Assembly (NCBI RefSeq): GCF_029323795.1 | Contig: NZ_CP119758.1 | Location: forward strand, 4,836,001 to 4,900,000 | Direction: 5' to 3' | DNA: 64,000 nt | Origin: Zobellia alginiliquefaciens | Lineage (GTDB): Bacteria > Bacteroidota > Bacteroidia > Flavobacteriales > Flavobacteriaceae | The notes under the pieces: generated by a model | Seen by the model: only the letters and a program-made list of their open reading frames with translations | Database searches by the model: none | What the model was told of the DNA's origin: nothing | Translations under genes and position numbers: made by a program | Shown: positions 7,979 to 18,104 of the stretch, in pieces | Layout of the letters: each line of letters opens with the position of its first letter | How positions within the stretch are numbered: the stretch's first letter is position 1

Positions 7979-9514
7979 CTACCCTAACCAACCTTCTCTA
8001 TCTAAGCTCCGGTACTGAATAGCTTCTGCAATGTGCGTCCCATTTACCGCTTCTACACCTTCTAAATCGGCAATGGTTCTGCCTACTTTTAAAATACGGT
8101 CATAGGCACGTGCGGACAGGTTTAGTCTTTCCATGGCATTTTTTAACAATTCCTTTGATGCATCGTCTAATCTACAGAATTCACGAATCTGTTTTGTATT
8201 CATCTGGGCATTGTAGTGTAGATTAGGAGGTTCTTTAAAACGTTTAGTCTGAATCTCCCTTGCAGCAGTCACTCTCTTTCTTATTTCAACGCTGCTCTCC
8301 CCTTTTCGGTCTTCTGACAACTTTTCAAAAGGCACAGGGGTCACTTCAATATGAATATCAATACGATCCAATAGCGGCCCGGAAATCTTGCTTAAATACC
8401 GTTGCATTTCCGCTGGTGATGACGTAACTGGAGCATCTGGGTCGTTAAAATACCCGCCCGGACTAGGGTTCATACTTGCCACCAACATAAAACTACTGGG
8501 GTACGTAACCGTAAAACGTGCCCTTGCTATAGTTACCTCACGGTCTTCCATAGGTTGACGCATGACTTCCAACACCCTACGCTCAAATTCCGGTAGCTCA
8601 TCTAGAAAAAGTACGCCATTATGAGACAATGATATTTCACCCGGTTGTGGGTAACTTCCGCCGCCTACAAGTGCAGCACTGCTTATGGTGTGATGGGGAT
8701 TTCTAAATGGACGTTGGCTCATGAGACCCATGTTCTTTATCTTTCCCACCACACTGTGAATCTTTGTAGTCTCCAAGGCCTCATGCAAGGTCATTGGCGG
8801 TAAAATGGAAGGCAACCGTTTAGCAAGCATTGTTTTTCCCGCGCCCGGAGGCCCCACCAAAATAATATTATGACCGCCTGCCGCGGCAATTTCCATAGAG
8901 CGTTTTATACTTTCCTGCCCTTTTACATCTGCAAAATCGAATTCAGGAAAATCCAAGGTCTTATAAAACTCTTCACGCGTGTTGATAATAGTTTGTTCTA
9001 ACGGAGTTCCTTTATCAAAAAACTCAATAACCTCACTTATATTCTCAACTCCGTAGACTTTTAAATCGGATACAATTGCAGCTTCTTTTGCATTTTCCTT
9101 TGGAAGTATAAATCCTTCAAAACCTTCTTCTTGCGCTTTTATGGCAATTGGCAGTCCTCCTTTTATAGGATGAAGGCTTCCATCTAATGAAAGCTCACCC
9201 ATTATAATATACTTCTCTACGTTTTCCGATTTAATCTGACCTGAGGCCGTAAGAATACCAATGGCCAAAGTCAGGTCATATGCAGAGCCCTCTTTACGCA
9301 AATCCGCTGGAGCTAGATTTAAGGTTATTTTCTTACCTGGAATCTTATACCCATTATTTAAAAGTGCTGCTGCAATACGATAGTTACTTTCCTTTATTGC
9401 ATTATCAGGCAGACCTACCAAATGGTAACCAACCCCTTTGTCAACATTGACTTCACATGTTATAGTAGTTGCATCTACTCCAAAAACGGCACTTCCAAAG
9501 ACTTTGGTGAGCAT
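7979..9514 (-). CDS. YifB/ComM family Mg-chelatase-like AAA+ ATPase
   Basis: 511-residue cytoplasmic AAA+ protein, full length for the YifB/ComM family; ComM of Vibrio is a branch-migration helicase used in natural transformation. The N-terminal domain (VFGSAVFGVDA, then LVGLPDNAIKESNYR) is of the ChlI/Lon-like fold. The ATPase core has Walker A GPPGAGKT at about residue 221, sensor text HNGVLFLDELPEF, and NPSPGGYFNDP ahead of the arginine finger region. The C-terminal RILKVGRTIADLEG is family-typical. The cysteine-rich insert seen in many YifB zinc motifs is absent. It ends near the terminator at 7921-7956, and a penicillin-acylase gene lies 62 bp upstream on the same strand. Confidence 0.95.
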   Translation of the reverse strand: MLTKVFGSAVFGVDATTITCEVNVDKGVGYHLVGLPDNAIKESNYRIAAALLNNGYKIPGKKITLNLAPADLRKEGSAYDLTLAIGILTASGQIKSENVEKYIIMGELSLDGSLHPIKGGLPIAIKAQEEGFEGFILPKENAKEAAIVSDLKVYGVENISEVIEFFDKGTPLEQTIINTREEFYKTLDFPEFDFADVKGQESIKRSMEIAAAGGHNIILVGPPGAGKTMLAKRLPSILPPMTLHEALETTKIHSVVGKIKNMGLMSQRPFRNPHHTISSAALVGGGSYPQPGEISLSHNGVLFLDELPEFERRVLEVMRQPMEDREVTIARARFTVTYPSSFMLVASMNPSPGGYFNDPDAPVTSSPAEMQRYLSKISGPLLDRIDIHIEVTPVPFEKLSEDRKGESSVEIRKRVTAAREIQTKRFKEPPNLHYNAQMNTKQIREFCRLDDASKELLKNAMERLNLSARAYDRILKVGRTIADLEGVEAVNGTHIAEAIQYRSLDREGWLG

Positions 9515-9576
9515 ATATGTTACTATTTAGTAATACTATGGTTAATTTCCTTCAAATTAAATTACAATCTACATCT

Positions 9577-11970
9577 CTATTTATCAGGCTTCAAAGTGAG
9601 TTGTGATTTTGAGGTGGTCATGATTTCCTCCTTATTCAACATCATCTTACGAAACCCACCATTCACATACATTTCTGCCTGATCTTTATAATGCTCGCTA
9701 AACGGATTTCCAGATTGACCCGTGGGCAATATACTCATGCCATTTTCTACATCAGAAAAGTCGATTACCCTTCTCGTAGAGGGCCCAGAACTAACTTTAT
9801 AAAACCCATCTTCTGTATACGGAAAGTACGCATTGTTTATAACTTCTCGCGTTCCTCTCGCCCCAAATGGCCCTACATTAAAGAACGACCTAAGCGCATC
9901 TATTTGACCAATGGGGTGACCGTGCTCTATGGTATGAACCCGGCCCCAAACCCACGAAGCGCTATCTTTTCCTAAAGTTTTCTCCAAATCTTGTAGCGTT
10001 TCCCGAAACGAAACATTAATAATATCGGCTTGACTTTCAACTATCCCCGAGGTTGAAATATCATCCCACCAAATAGAATTTTCATTGGCCACAATAGGAG
10101 CTATTGTCCGTTTTATTAAGTGCGTATTCATTATTTCATCAAAAAGAGTATCTCCCAGTTCATCTTCAAAAGTATGCTGCAAAATAGAATACAACCATTT
10201 ATGATAAACGGTTGCTTCTATACTCGTTTTTGGGTAATCTCCATTCCATTGTTTTAAGGCATCCAATATTTTGATCCGAGAGGCACCCAATCCTTCTATT
10301 TTTAATTTTGAAAGAAGCATGGTTACAATTTCAACATTCACAGGAGAAGTATCATCATTAATCATTTGTCCTACCGCTTCCTTATCCCAATCACTTTTAC
10401 TTTCCAAAAGTTGAAAAATTCTTCTGGCCCTATTCTCTGGTAAATAATAACCAGGATACAGCATTCCGTCAATTGACTCCGGCTGATTATTTGCTGAATA
10501 AACATAATGCCAAGAGGGATTAATAGTATGTGGATTCTTGCCGAAATCCAAATACCTCTTTTCTACAGGAAGTCCCTTTCCCTCCTCATTCACAAATTTG
10601 GTATGAACACTATCCGGAATATGATACAATTTAGCCGCAGCCCAATAGGCCACATTATCTTCTGCATCCCCATATACAATACCCAAACCAGGAGCATGTA
10701 GCTGTTTCAACGCAAGGGCAAACTCATTGAGGTTTGCTGCATAAGACATGTCATATAAGGCGTTCAATAATTCATTTTCTACTTTGGTAAATATCCACCA
10801 CATAGAAATGGGCCGTTCTCCGGTTATCTGATCCGCAATACCATTTAAAACAGGACCGCGATGTGTTTTTTTATAGGAAAAATGAACGTCATCCGAATCT
10901 TTGACTTTTATGGTTTTGGATATGATCTCATAATCTTTCCATTCGTTCCCTTTTTTATATTTCCTTGGGTCCGTTGGATGTGTCTTTTCGTAGTAAAAAT
11001 CAACATCATCATTCTCGAACATAGTCATGCCATAAGCCAGCTGCCTGTTATGCCCTAAAATAGGATACGGCACACCTGCCAAATGATATCCGTACTTCTC
11101 ATAATTAGGCGTACTTACATGTGCCTCATACCAAACGGAAGGTTGCGAAAATCCTATATGAGGGTCATTAGCAAAAATCACTTTACCATTTTTAGTCTTT
11201 TCTGGCGCTATTGCCCAGCCGTTACTCCCTTCAAAAAGAGGAATAGACAACTTCTCCAGAGAAGACATTACTTCTGATATTGATTTTTGTATAGAATCCG
11301 CTCGATTACGGGGATAGTTCTTAATCCACAGCGTAGTTGTATCACTATCAATTTCCAAATCCTTTAAATACTCAAAGCCCAGTTTATCCTTAACCCTACT
11401 CAATAAAGGATCCGTTTTATGGGCCATAGCAAAACTGAAGGCCATATAACCCAAGGTATTATAGACGTCTTTTAAAACGAATGGCTTTTTTTCAGTACCC
11501 GTAAGATAAAACTCCACAGGTGTAGGACCTTCTTCAATGAACTGGTTAATTCCATCTAAATAAGCCAATGACAATTGAACCGACTCATCATTGCTGTTTA
11601 CTTTAGCTATGGTTTCTGAGGAATAATCATCTACGCCCAATGCCAAGAAAAACTTATCCGTTTCCAGTAAATCTTTTCCAAAAACTTCTGCAAGTCTACC
11701 GCTGCCGATACGACGCAACAACTCCATTTGCCACAGTCTATCCTGTGCATGCACATACCCTAGCGCTTTAAAAGCATCTTGATCATTTTCTGCATAAATG
11801 TGGGGAATTCCGTATGTATCGTAATAAACCTGAACTTCTTCAGAAAGCCCCTGAAGTTTAGTTTCACCATCGTAGTCAGGTTTTAGATGAAATGTAAAAC
11901 TGCCAATTATCACGGCCAATACACCAATAAGAGCGAGGAAACCCAACCCCAATTGCTTAAATCTTCTCAT
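9577..11970 (-). CDS. Penicillin acylase family N-terminal-nucleophile hydrolase
   Basis: 797-residue secreted or membrane-anchored amidase. The N-terminus (RRFKQLGLGFLALIGVLAVI) is a signal anchor. The alpha-chain carries DQDAFKALGYVHAQDRLWQM; the spacer ends at FEGSNGWAIAP (about residue 247), where Ser becomes the N-terminal nucleophile after self-cleavage, followed by NDPHIGFSQPSVWYEAH of the beta-chain. C-terminal SGPSTRRVID and PTGQSGNPFSEHY are also family-typical. Family members hydrolyse beta-lactam side-chain amides or acyl-homoserine lactones; the natural substrate cannot be told from sequence. The precursor length is normal. Confidence 0.94.
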   Translation of the reverse strand: MRRFKQLGLGFLALIGVLAVIIGSFTFHLKPDYDGETKLQGLSEEVQVYYDTYGIPHIYAENDQDAFKALGYVHAQDRLWQMELLRRIGSGRLAEVFGKDLLETDKFFLALGVDDYSSETIAKVNSNDESVQLSLAYLDGINQFIEEGPTPVEFYLTGTEKKPFVLKDVYNTLGYMAFSFAMAHKTDPLLSRVKDKLGFEYLKDLEIDSDTTTLWIKNYPRNRADSIQKSISEVMSSLEKLSIPLFEGSNGWAIAPEKTKNGKVIFANDPHIGFSQPSVWYEAHVSTPNYEKYGYHLAGVPYPILGHNRQLAYGMTMFENDDVDFYYEKTHPTDPRKYKKGNEWKDYEIISKTIKVKDSDDVHFSYKKTHRGPVLNGIADQITGERPISMWWIFTKVENELLNALYDMSYAANLNEFALALKQLHAPGLGIVYGDAEDNVAYWAAAKLYHIPDSVHTKFVNEEGKGLPVEKRYLDFGKNPHTINPSWHYVYSANNQPESIDGMLYPGYYLPENRARRIFQLLESKSDWDKEAVGQMINDDTSPVNVEIVTMLLSKLKIEGLGASRIKILDALKQWNGDYPKTSIEATVYHKWLYSILQHTFEDELGDTLFDEIMNTHLIKRTIAPIVANENSIWWDDISTSGIVESQADIINVSFRETLQDLEKTLGKDSASWVWGRVHTIEHGHPIGQIDALRSFFNVGPFGARGTREVINNAYFPYTEDGFYKVSSGPSTRRVIDFSDVENGMSILPTGQSGNPFSEHYKDQAEMYVNGGFRKMMLNKEEIMTTSKSQLTLKPDK

Positions 11971-12243
11971 TCAAGTCTAAGTTTTCATGTAATATATGAA
12001 ATATTTACAAGGAGATTAAAATTGATGGACAAACTACTTCCTGTTCTTTAAGAGTAACCCATTAACCACAACCACCGTGGTAGAAAGTGGAATCTATAAA
12101 AATTATGTATTAACAATCGCATGAAGCTCAAACACAGTTAATTGACATTTTTAATCTCAATTCTCACTTAATTTGTTTGTAATTTAACATTTCTTGTTAA
12201 AAAAATTAGATACTTTCAAATGAAATCTTAAAAAGACTACACA

Positions 12244-13401
12244 ATGAAAAGAAACCAACAAAAAATTCTAAGGTTAGCATTGGCAATAGGCCTTACGTTA
12301 ACTTCATGCTCGGATGACACCATTCCGGTAGATGAAACTACCGCGCCGGCCGCCGTGAACGCTAAAGCTTCCATTACTACTCCTGCCAAAGGACACTTTG
12401 ACTTGGATTTCTCTAATTCCGTAAGAGAATTCAAACCCAACTTAAAGCTTACTACGGCGGTTGAGCCAAGTGAATGCGGAGATACACCATTCAATGAGGT
12501 CGCAGATTATTACAATGATTTGTTGATTGATGGTTTTATTTCGGCTTGGGATGGTAATCCTGATGCTATTACCATAATTCTTGAAGATTACTTTGCCATA
12601 AACCAAATTGCAGCTGCATATGAAGGTAAGAATACAGATTATTTTGGCGCTGATGGGGAGTATACGAATTATGTGAAACAACAGGTTAGAAGCCTTGAAA
12701 AATTCTGGGGAATGGCCAATCTAATTACTGTCAATGGCCAACATACAGAAACTCTAGAGGATTTGGATTTTATCCAATACATTTATGAAAATTATTCTTC
12801 AGCACCTCCAGAAGAAATCGATTACATTTTAGAGATTGCCGAGAACTTTAATACAAATAGCGATCAAATTCCCGAGAACCCTTTCTTTGCTTCTGACGGC
12901 TTCGCTACTTTTGATAGAACTATTGTTATCGGAGATGGCATTGTTACATTACTTGAAGAAACGGGACTTGACCCCAAAGTGGTTTGGTCTAGCATTTTAG
13001 CTCATGAATGGGGTCACCAAATACAGTTTTTAAACTTTGATGATTGGCAATATCCTATACCCGCTTTCAACGATACGCCTGAATCCACAAGAATGACGGA
13101 ATTGGAAGCGGATTTTATTACTGGATACTTCCTAACTCACAAAAGAGGAGCCACATACAACTGGAAGCGAGTTGAGGACTTTCTATCCGCATTTTTTAAC
13201 ATTGGGGATTGTGGTTTTGAAAGCCCTGGGCATCACGGTACTCCTGCACAGCGCTTAGCGGCTGCCAAAGCAGGGTTTGATTTAGCCAATGGAACTAAGA
13301 AAAAAGGACAAATACTTAGCCAACAAGAAGTGCATAATGCATTTTTATCCGAACTAGACGCTATAGTAGGCACATCTGCTTCCCGAAGAATTACCAAATA
13401 A
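12244..13401 (+). CDS. Zinc metallopeptidase lipoprotein
   Basis: 385-residue lipoprotein: basic N-terminus, hydrophobic stretch and lipobox LTLTSC with Cys at about residue 22. The zinc site is clear: AHEWGHQIQF (HExxH) at about residue 254, with ELEADFITGYFL some 30 residues later supplying the third ligand Glu. The tail HHGTPAQRLAAAKAGF resembles the C-terminus of the YpfJ-type putative neutral zinc metallopeptidases. It is likely exported to the periplasm or cell surface; substrate unknown. It stands alone between divergent and convergent neighbours and ends at the shared terminator at 13423. Confidence 0.85.
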   Translation: MKRNQQKILRLALAIGLTLTSCSDDTIPVDETTAPAAVNAKASITTPAKGHFDLDFSNSVREFKPNLKLTTAVEPSECGDTPFNEVADYYNDLLIDGFISAWDGNPDAITIILEDYFAINQIAAAYEGKNTDYFGADGEYTNYVKQQVRSLEKFWGMANLITVNGQHTETLEDLDFIQYIYENYSSAPPEEIDYILEIAENFNTNSDQIPENPFFASDGFATFDRTIVIGDGIVTLLEETGLDPKVVWSSILAHEWGHQIQFLNFDDWQYPIPAFNDTPESTRMTELEADFITGYFLTHKRGATYNWKRVEDFLSAFFNIGDCGFESPGHHGTPAQRLAAAKAGFDLANGTKKKGQILSQQEVHNAFLSELDAIVGTSASRRITK

Positions 13402-13422
13402 TTTTTTTGATAAATAAAAGCG

Positions 13423-13457
13423 AAAAGGTCACTTTAATAGTGACCTTTTTTCTTTTC
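13423..13457. terminator. Bidirectional intrinsic terminator
   Basis: AAAAGGTCACT (13423-13433) and AGTGACCTTTT (13439-13449) form a perfect 11-bp stem with a 5-nt loop; TTTCTTTTC follows on the plus strand. It serves the metallopeptidase (+) and the convergent dsbD (-). Confidence 0.85.
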
Positions 13458-13472
13458 TATAACAATTCTGTT

Positions 13473-15434
13473 TTATTCAAAATTAGTCAATCCCTCCCTC
13501 AACCACTTAAGATACACATCACTATCGGTATACTGTACGGCATTGTTCAAGATTTCCAAGTCAGGGGACATTAACACATAATACGGTTGAGAAGCCGCAT
13601 TAAAATTAACGGTCTGAAAAGTACCCCATTTCTGACCTATCGTTTCAATATGTTTTACACGACCAGTATCATATTTAAAATCGAATTGTTCCGATTCCGG
13701 TAGCTCTTTTCTATCATCTACATACAACGAAATAAGCACATAATCTTCTTTTAGAATAGAATAAACATCTGGTTCGCTCCAAACGTTTTCTTCCATCTTT
13801 CTGCAGTTAACGCAAGCCCAGCCCGTAAAATCCAATAGAATTGGTTTATTCACTTTTTTTGCATGCGCTACCCCTTCATCAAAATCTTTATAACAATCTA
13901 TTCCCAACGGACAATCACTTTCGGTTTCAAAAACACTGTAAAATGCCGGTGGTGGAAAACCACTGAGCATCTTAAGGTTGGAAACTCCCAAAAGCCCCAA
14001 TAGAATATAAATTGAAAAACCAGCACTCACTATGCCCGTAGCCTTACGACCTAATGACAGTTTTTGTTTTGGACCATCATGAGGGAATCTAAAAATTCCA
14101 AAAAGGTACAAGGTCAACAGTACGAATAATACAATCCATATGACCAAGAAAATTTCACGTTTAAGTATTCCCCAATTACCCACCAAGTCTGCATTGGACA
14201 AGAATTTAAGCGCTAACGCTAATTCCAGAAAACCAAGTACCACCTTTACTGTTGTCATCCAACCTCCAGATTTTGGGAGCGAATTTAACCACGCAGGGAA
14301 CAATGCAAAAAGGGCAAATGGCAATGCCAACGCAACGCCAAAACCGGTCATACCTACTGAAAGGTTCATTGCAACATCACCTTCTTCCAAAACTGTACTT
14401 CCCAAAAGACCTCCCAAAATAGGTCCCGTACATGAAAATGAAACAATAGCCAAGGTAACGGCCATAAAGAAAATACCGATTACACCTCCTATTTTAGAAG
14501 AAGCAGCATCCATTTTATTCGCCCAAGAACTCGGTAAAGTCAGTTCGTAATACCCGAAAAACGAAAACGAAAAGAACACAAAAATTAAGAAGAAAGCAAT
14601 ATTCAACCAGATGTTCGTAGCAATGGTATTCAATATTTGCGAGTCAACGGAGTCAAAAATGTGAAACGGCAGACTTAATAAAAAGTATATCAAAACAATA
14701 AAGAAACCGTACAACAGGGCATTTATGATTCCTTTTGATTTTTTCTGAGAATGCTTGGTAAAGAAAGATACCGTAAGGGGAATCATAGGAAAAACACAAG
14801 GGGTCAGCAATGCTATTAATCCACCTAGGAAACCTAAACCAAAAATCATCCAAAGGCCGGAACTTGCCTCACCTACCTCATGAGTAGTTCCTAAAAGTTC
14901 TTTGTTCTTCAAATCTATTTTTAAAGCCGAGCTTAGGGCTTTACTATGTTCATCTATAGTTTTCTCTTCCTGTACAGCGTCTCCCCCGTCAAGAACAAAA
15001 CTAAAATCTTTGTCTACCGGAATACAAACCTCTTTACAAACCTGGTAAAAAAAGTTGATGTCTATTTGATTGACATCCGGATTAAGTAGTTTTATTTTCT
15101 GAGTAAAAATGGCCGTTTCCTTAAAAAAAGTTTCATCTACCTCAAAAATATCACTGTACTCAACAATAGTTTCGCTCTCTAAAGTTTCACCAACAAGCTC
15201 ATAATTTTCACCTGCATTTTTATAATTGAACTCACTGGGCAAAGAACCACCTTCTGAAGTAAATTGAGAGTACACATGCCAACCTTCAGCTATATTTCCC
15301 TTAAGTATCAACTCATAATCCGTATCGCTTATTTTCTTAACTTCTTGCGACCAAACCACCGGATTCTCATCATCCTGAGAAAACACACTTAAAAAGCTAA
15401 AAAACAACGAAATAAATACTATTATATGCTTCAT
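13473..15434 (-). CDS. dsbD: Thiol:disulfide interchange protein, DsbD family
   Basis: 653-residue inner-membrane electron conduit that takes reducing power from cytoplasmic thioredoxin to periplasmic thiols. Order seen: signal peptide (to SVFSQDDEN), N-terminal DsbD-alpha domain with the pair CKEVCIP near residue 135, a membrane domain starting at about residue 195 with LTPCVFPMIPLTV and SCTGPILGGLLG carrying its two redox Cys, and a C-terminal thioredoxin-like domain with FTGWACVNCRKME (CVNC) near residue 545. All three redox pairs are present. It is the last gene of a minus-strand operon; its ATG overlaps the tilS stop by one base (TAATG). Confidence 0.95.
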   Translation of the reverse strand: MKHIIVFISLFFSFLSVFSQDDENPVVWSQEVKKISDTDYELILKGNIAEGWHVYSQFTSEGGSLPSEFNYKNAGENYELVGETLESETIVEYSDIFEVDETFFKETAIFTQKIKLLNPDVNQIDINFFYQVCKEVCIPVDKDFSFVLDGGDAVQEEKTIDEHSKALSSALKIDLKNKELLGTTHEVGEASSGLWMIFGLGFLGGLIALLTPCVFPMIPLTVSFFTKHSQKKSKGIINALLYGFFIVLIYFLLSLPFHIFDSVDSQILNTIATNIWLNIAFFLIFVFFSFSFFGYYELTLPSSWANKMDAASSKIGGVIGIFFMAVTLAIVSFSCTGPILGGLLGSTVLEEGDVAMNLSVGMTGFGVALALPFALFALFPAWLNSLPKSGGWMTTVKVVLGFLELALALKFLSNADLVGNWGILKREIFLVIWIVLFVLLTLYLFGIFRFPHDGPKQKLSLGRKATGIVSAGFSIYILLGLLGVSNLKMLSGFPPPAFYSVFETESDCPLGIDCYKDFDEGVAHAKKVNKPILLDFTGWACVNCRKMEENVWSEPDVYSILKEDYVLISLYVDDRKELPESEQFDFKYDTGRVKHIETIGQKWGTFQTVNFNAASQPYYVLMSPDLEILNNAVQYTDSDVYLKWLREGLTNFE

Positions 15435-16738
15435 TAATTTAATGTGAATTTTAAAATTTCACTTGTACTTTCGGTCACCTTAAAGCGTTCATCCGCTCGC
15501 CTGCCAATTACCCAAACGACTTCACCGGCAGAGCAAAGCAACCACTGGCGCTCTTTGGAAACCACATCTATTTTTTCATCTTTAAAAAACTTGGATAGCT
15601 TTTTTCTACCCTGCATCCCTAAAGGATAAAAGTAGTCGCCTTTTTCCCATTTCCTTATCATCAATGGATACTTTAACGCTTTTTTATCTACGTAAAGTGT
15701 ATTTGTATTTAAAGACGATAAATGTTTTACTGATTCTATTTTGAGTGGAACCGGTTCAGAAACTTGAATCTGATCCTCTTTTATTTGATAGACAACATCT
15801 ATTTCTTTCTTTATTTCAGTCAAGAGAAGGAAATCCCTGTCTTTTACCAATCGATGTGTTTTAGAATGTATTTCCTTGCCGCTCATGGCCAATAATAGAT
15901 TCTCTACATCGTTCCACTCCGTAAATCCATATTCCTTAAATAAAGCATGTAAATAAGCCGATACAGGCTTTAATTCTAACAATTCGCTGATCGGAATACG
16001 TATGACCCCATCTTTTTCTTGTAACAAGCTGAACTTTAATTCAGCAATATGTTTCTCAATAATTACTGCACTATCAGAAAGATAATCTTGTGTTGTTGTA
16101 AAATTCTTTAAAAAAGAAGGATTCAAATCTTTTAAAAGCGGTACAATCTCATGCCGAATTTTATTTCGCAAATATTTAGTATCCGCATTACTGGCATCTT
16201 CTCGCCATTGTAAATTCTGAGCCTCTGCGTACGCTAAAACTTGACTTCTAGAAAACCGAAGAAGCGGTCTTGAAATGGTATCGGTTTTTTCGGGAATTCC
16301 AGATAAGCCATCTATACCTGTACCTCTGGAAAGGTTGATTAAAAATGTCTCAACACTGTCATCTACATGGTGCGCCGTAACCAAGGTTTTGATATCATTT
16401 TCTTGCATGATTTTTGCAAACCAATCATACCTTAGCTCCCTTGCAGCTAGCTGAACCGATACTTTATTTTTTTCAACATAACCAATTGTATTAAAATTAG
16501 TTGTGTAAAATTTTCTACCACTTAAAGAAGACAGTTTTCTAACGAACTCTTCATCGCCATTACTTGCTTCACCCCTTAAGTTAAAGTTGCAATGTGCTAT
16601 GGCAAAATCCAGTTTAGACTTACTGCAAAGATCTACCAAAACAGTACTATCCAAGCCTCCACTGCAAGCAAGTAAAAAATTACTTTTGAGTAAGTTTTGA
16701 AAATTTGTTTCAATATGTTTTTGGAACTCTTCTAGCAC
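15434..16738 (-). CDS. tilS: tRNA(Ile)-lysidine synthase
   Basis: Converts the wobble cytidine of the CAU-anticodon tRNA(Ile) to lysidine, changing its decoding from Met to Ile; essential in nearly all bacteria. The 434-residue protein has the N-type ATP pyrophosphatase PP-loop LACSGGLDSTVLVDLC at about residue 23, HCNFNLRG, TAHHVDDSVETFLINLSRGTG and LRNKIRHEIVPLL, the family's hallmark segments, followed by the C-terminal anticodon-binding domain. Sits between pabB (61 bp upstream) and dsbD (overlapping by 1 nt). Confidence 0.97.
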   Translation of the reverse strand: MLEEFQKHIETNFQNLLKSNFLLACSGGLDSTVLVDLCSKSKLDFAIAHCNFNLRGEASNGDEEFVRKLSSLSGRKFYTTNFNTIGYVEKNKVSVQLAARELRYDWFAKIMQENDIKTLVTAHHVDDSVETFLINLSRGTGIDGLSGIPEKTDTISRPLLRFSRSQVLAYAEAQNLQWREDASNADTKYLRNKIRHEIVPLLKDLNPSFLKNFTTTQDYLSDSAVIIEKHIAELKFSLLQEKDGVIRIPISELLELKPVSAYLHALFKEYGFTEWNDVENLLLAMSGKEIHSKTHRLVKDRDFLLLTEIKKEIDVVYQIKEDQIQVSEPVPLKIESVKHLSSLNTNTLYVDKKALKYPLMIRKWEKGDYFYPLGMQGRKKLSKFFKDEKIDVVSKERQWLLCSAGEVVWVIGRRADERFKVTESTSEILKFTLN

Positions 16739-16799
16739 ATCACAAAGGTAATCAAGAATTATAATTTAGAAGTAGAAACGAGCTTACTCTTACGCTAGC

Positions 16800-18092
16800 T
16801 CAACCTTCCAGAACTTCACGCATAGCCTTAGCCTTCAAAAGACATTCTTCATACTCTTTTTCAGGAATTGCTTTTGCTGTAATTGCCCCTCCCACGGAAT
16901 AAGAAACGTACTTTTGGGTAGCGTTATAAAGAATACTTCGGATTACGACATTAAAATCAAAATTACCCTCAGGTGTAAAATAGCCTACCGCACCACTATA
17001 CAAACCTCTTTTGAAAGCCTCTAGCTCTTCTATTATTTTCATGGCCGAAACTTTTGGCGCTCCCGTCATACTGCCCATGGGAAATGATTGTCTAATTACA
17101 TCTACCGGATTAACATCTGCCGCCACATGCGCAACAACCGTAGAAATCATTTGATGCACCTGCTCAAAAGTATAGACTTCACACAGTTCCTCAACCCTTA
17201 CACTTCCCTTTAGCGCGCTTTTTGAAAGGTCATTACGAACCAAGTCCACAATCATTATATTTTCCGCACGCTCTTTTGGGTCGTTTTTTAAAGCCTCAAT
17301 CAATCTTTCGTCCTCCTCTGCATTTTCAGCCCTCTTTGCGGTTCCTTTAATAGGTTGGGAAATTAGCTTAGACCCGTCTTTTCGTAAATACCGCTCCGGA
17401 GAGGCCGAAAGCAAATACCTGTCATACACCCTAAGATATGATGCGAACGGTGCTGCTGATATCTTATTTAACTTCTGATAGGTTTTAAAAGGATTGATCT
17501 GAGTGTCTTCCGCATAAAATTCCTGGCAAAAATTAGCTTCATAAATATCGCCACGGTGAATATGGCTTAACATTTTTCTTACCTGCCGGAAATATTCATC
17601 CTTAAAAACACGGAGTTTTATTTTAATGTTTTCGGTAACCGCTTCCTCCTCTATCTTTATTTCGTTGGAAATCAATTCAAAATCAGATTGGACTTCATCA
17701 TCTACCATAAGCAGATATTCAAAGCATACGGTGTTACCAGTAATTTTAATGATTTTTTTAGGCTGAAAAAAAAACAAGTCAGAAAACCCTAAGCCATCGT
17801 TATTTTTAGAGGAAAGTCGTTCAATATCATTTTTTAAGTCATACGAAAGATACCCAAAAATATAGTCTTTAGCTTGCTCTTGAAATTCTCTCAGCTTATC
17901 AAAAGCCTTATCACTATCCGTTTTAATTGTTGTAAGCGCATCAACAGCCAACAGCGCATCAAACGAGTTGTATTTACCCGTGTGCCCATTACTGTCAAGC
18001 CAAACAATTTCTTCAAATTGTTGCGCCCAAAGCAATAACCTCTCTTTGAATTTTTGAATATCGGAAACAGTGAAAGACGCAGAAATACGCAA
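16800..18092 (-). CDS. pabB: Aminodeoxychorismate synthase component I
   Basis: Chorismate-utilising enzyme feeding p-aminobenzoate and folate synthesis. The 430-residue protein lacks the longer N-terminal part of TrpE. The catalytic core reads LISQPIKGTAKR, where Lys in PIKGT is the PabB-specific residue (anthranilate synthases have PIAGT), followed by IMIVDLVRNDLS, SFPMGSMTGAPKV and YSGAVGYFTPEGNFDFNV. It should pair with a PabA glutaminase, not seen in this window. It starts 12 bp after the FMN-reductase stop and is followed by tilS, so it sits in a four-gene operon. Confidence 0.93.
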   Translation of the reverse strand: MRISASFTVSDIQKFKERLLLWAQQFEEIVWLDSNGHTGKYNSFDALLAVDALTTIKTDSDKAFDKLREFQEQAKDYIFGYLSYDLKNDIERLSSKNNDGLGFSDLFFFQPKKIIKITGNTVCFEYLLMVDDEVQSDFELISNEIKIEEEAVTENIKIKLRVFKDEYFRQVRKMLSHIHRGDIYEANFCQEFYAEDTQINPFKTYQKLNKISAAPFASYLRVYDRYLLSASPERYLRKDGSKLISQPIKGTAKRAENAEEDERLIEALKNDPKERAENIMIVDLVRNDLSKSALKGSVRVEELCEVYTFEQVHQMISTVVAHVAADVNPVDVIRQSFPMGSMTGAPKVSAMKIIEELEAFKRGLYSGAVGYFTPEGNFDFNVVIRSILYNATQKYVSYSVGGAITAKAIPEKEYEECLLKAKAMREVLEG

Positions 18093-18104
18093 ATGGGAGT
18101 TCCT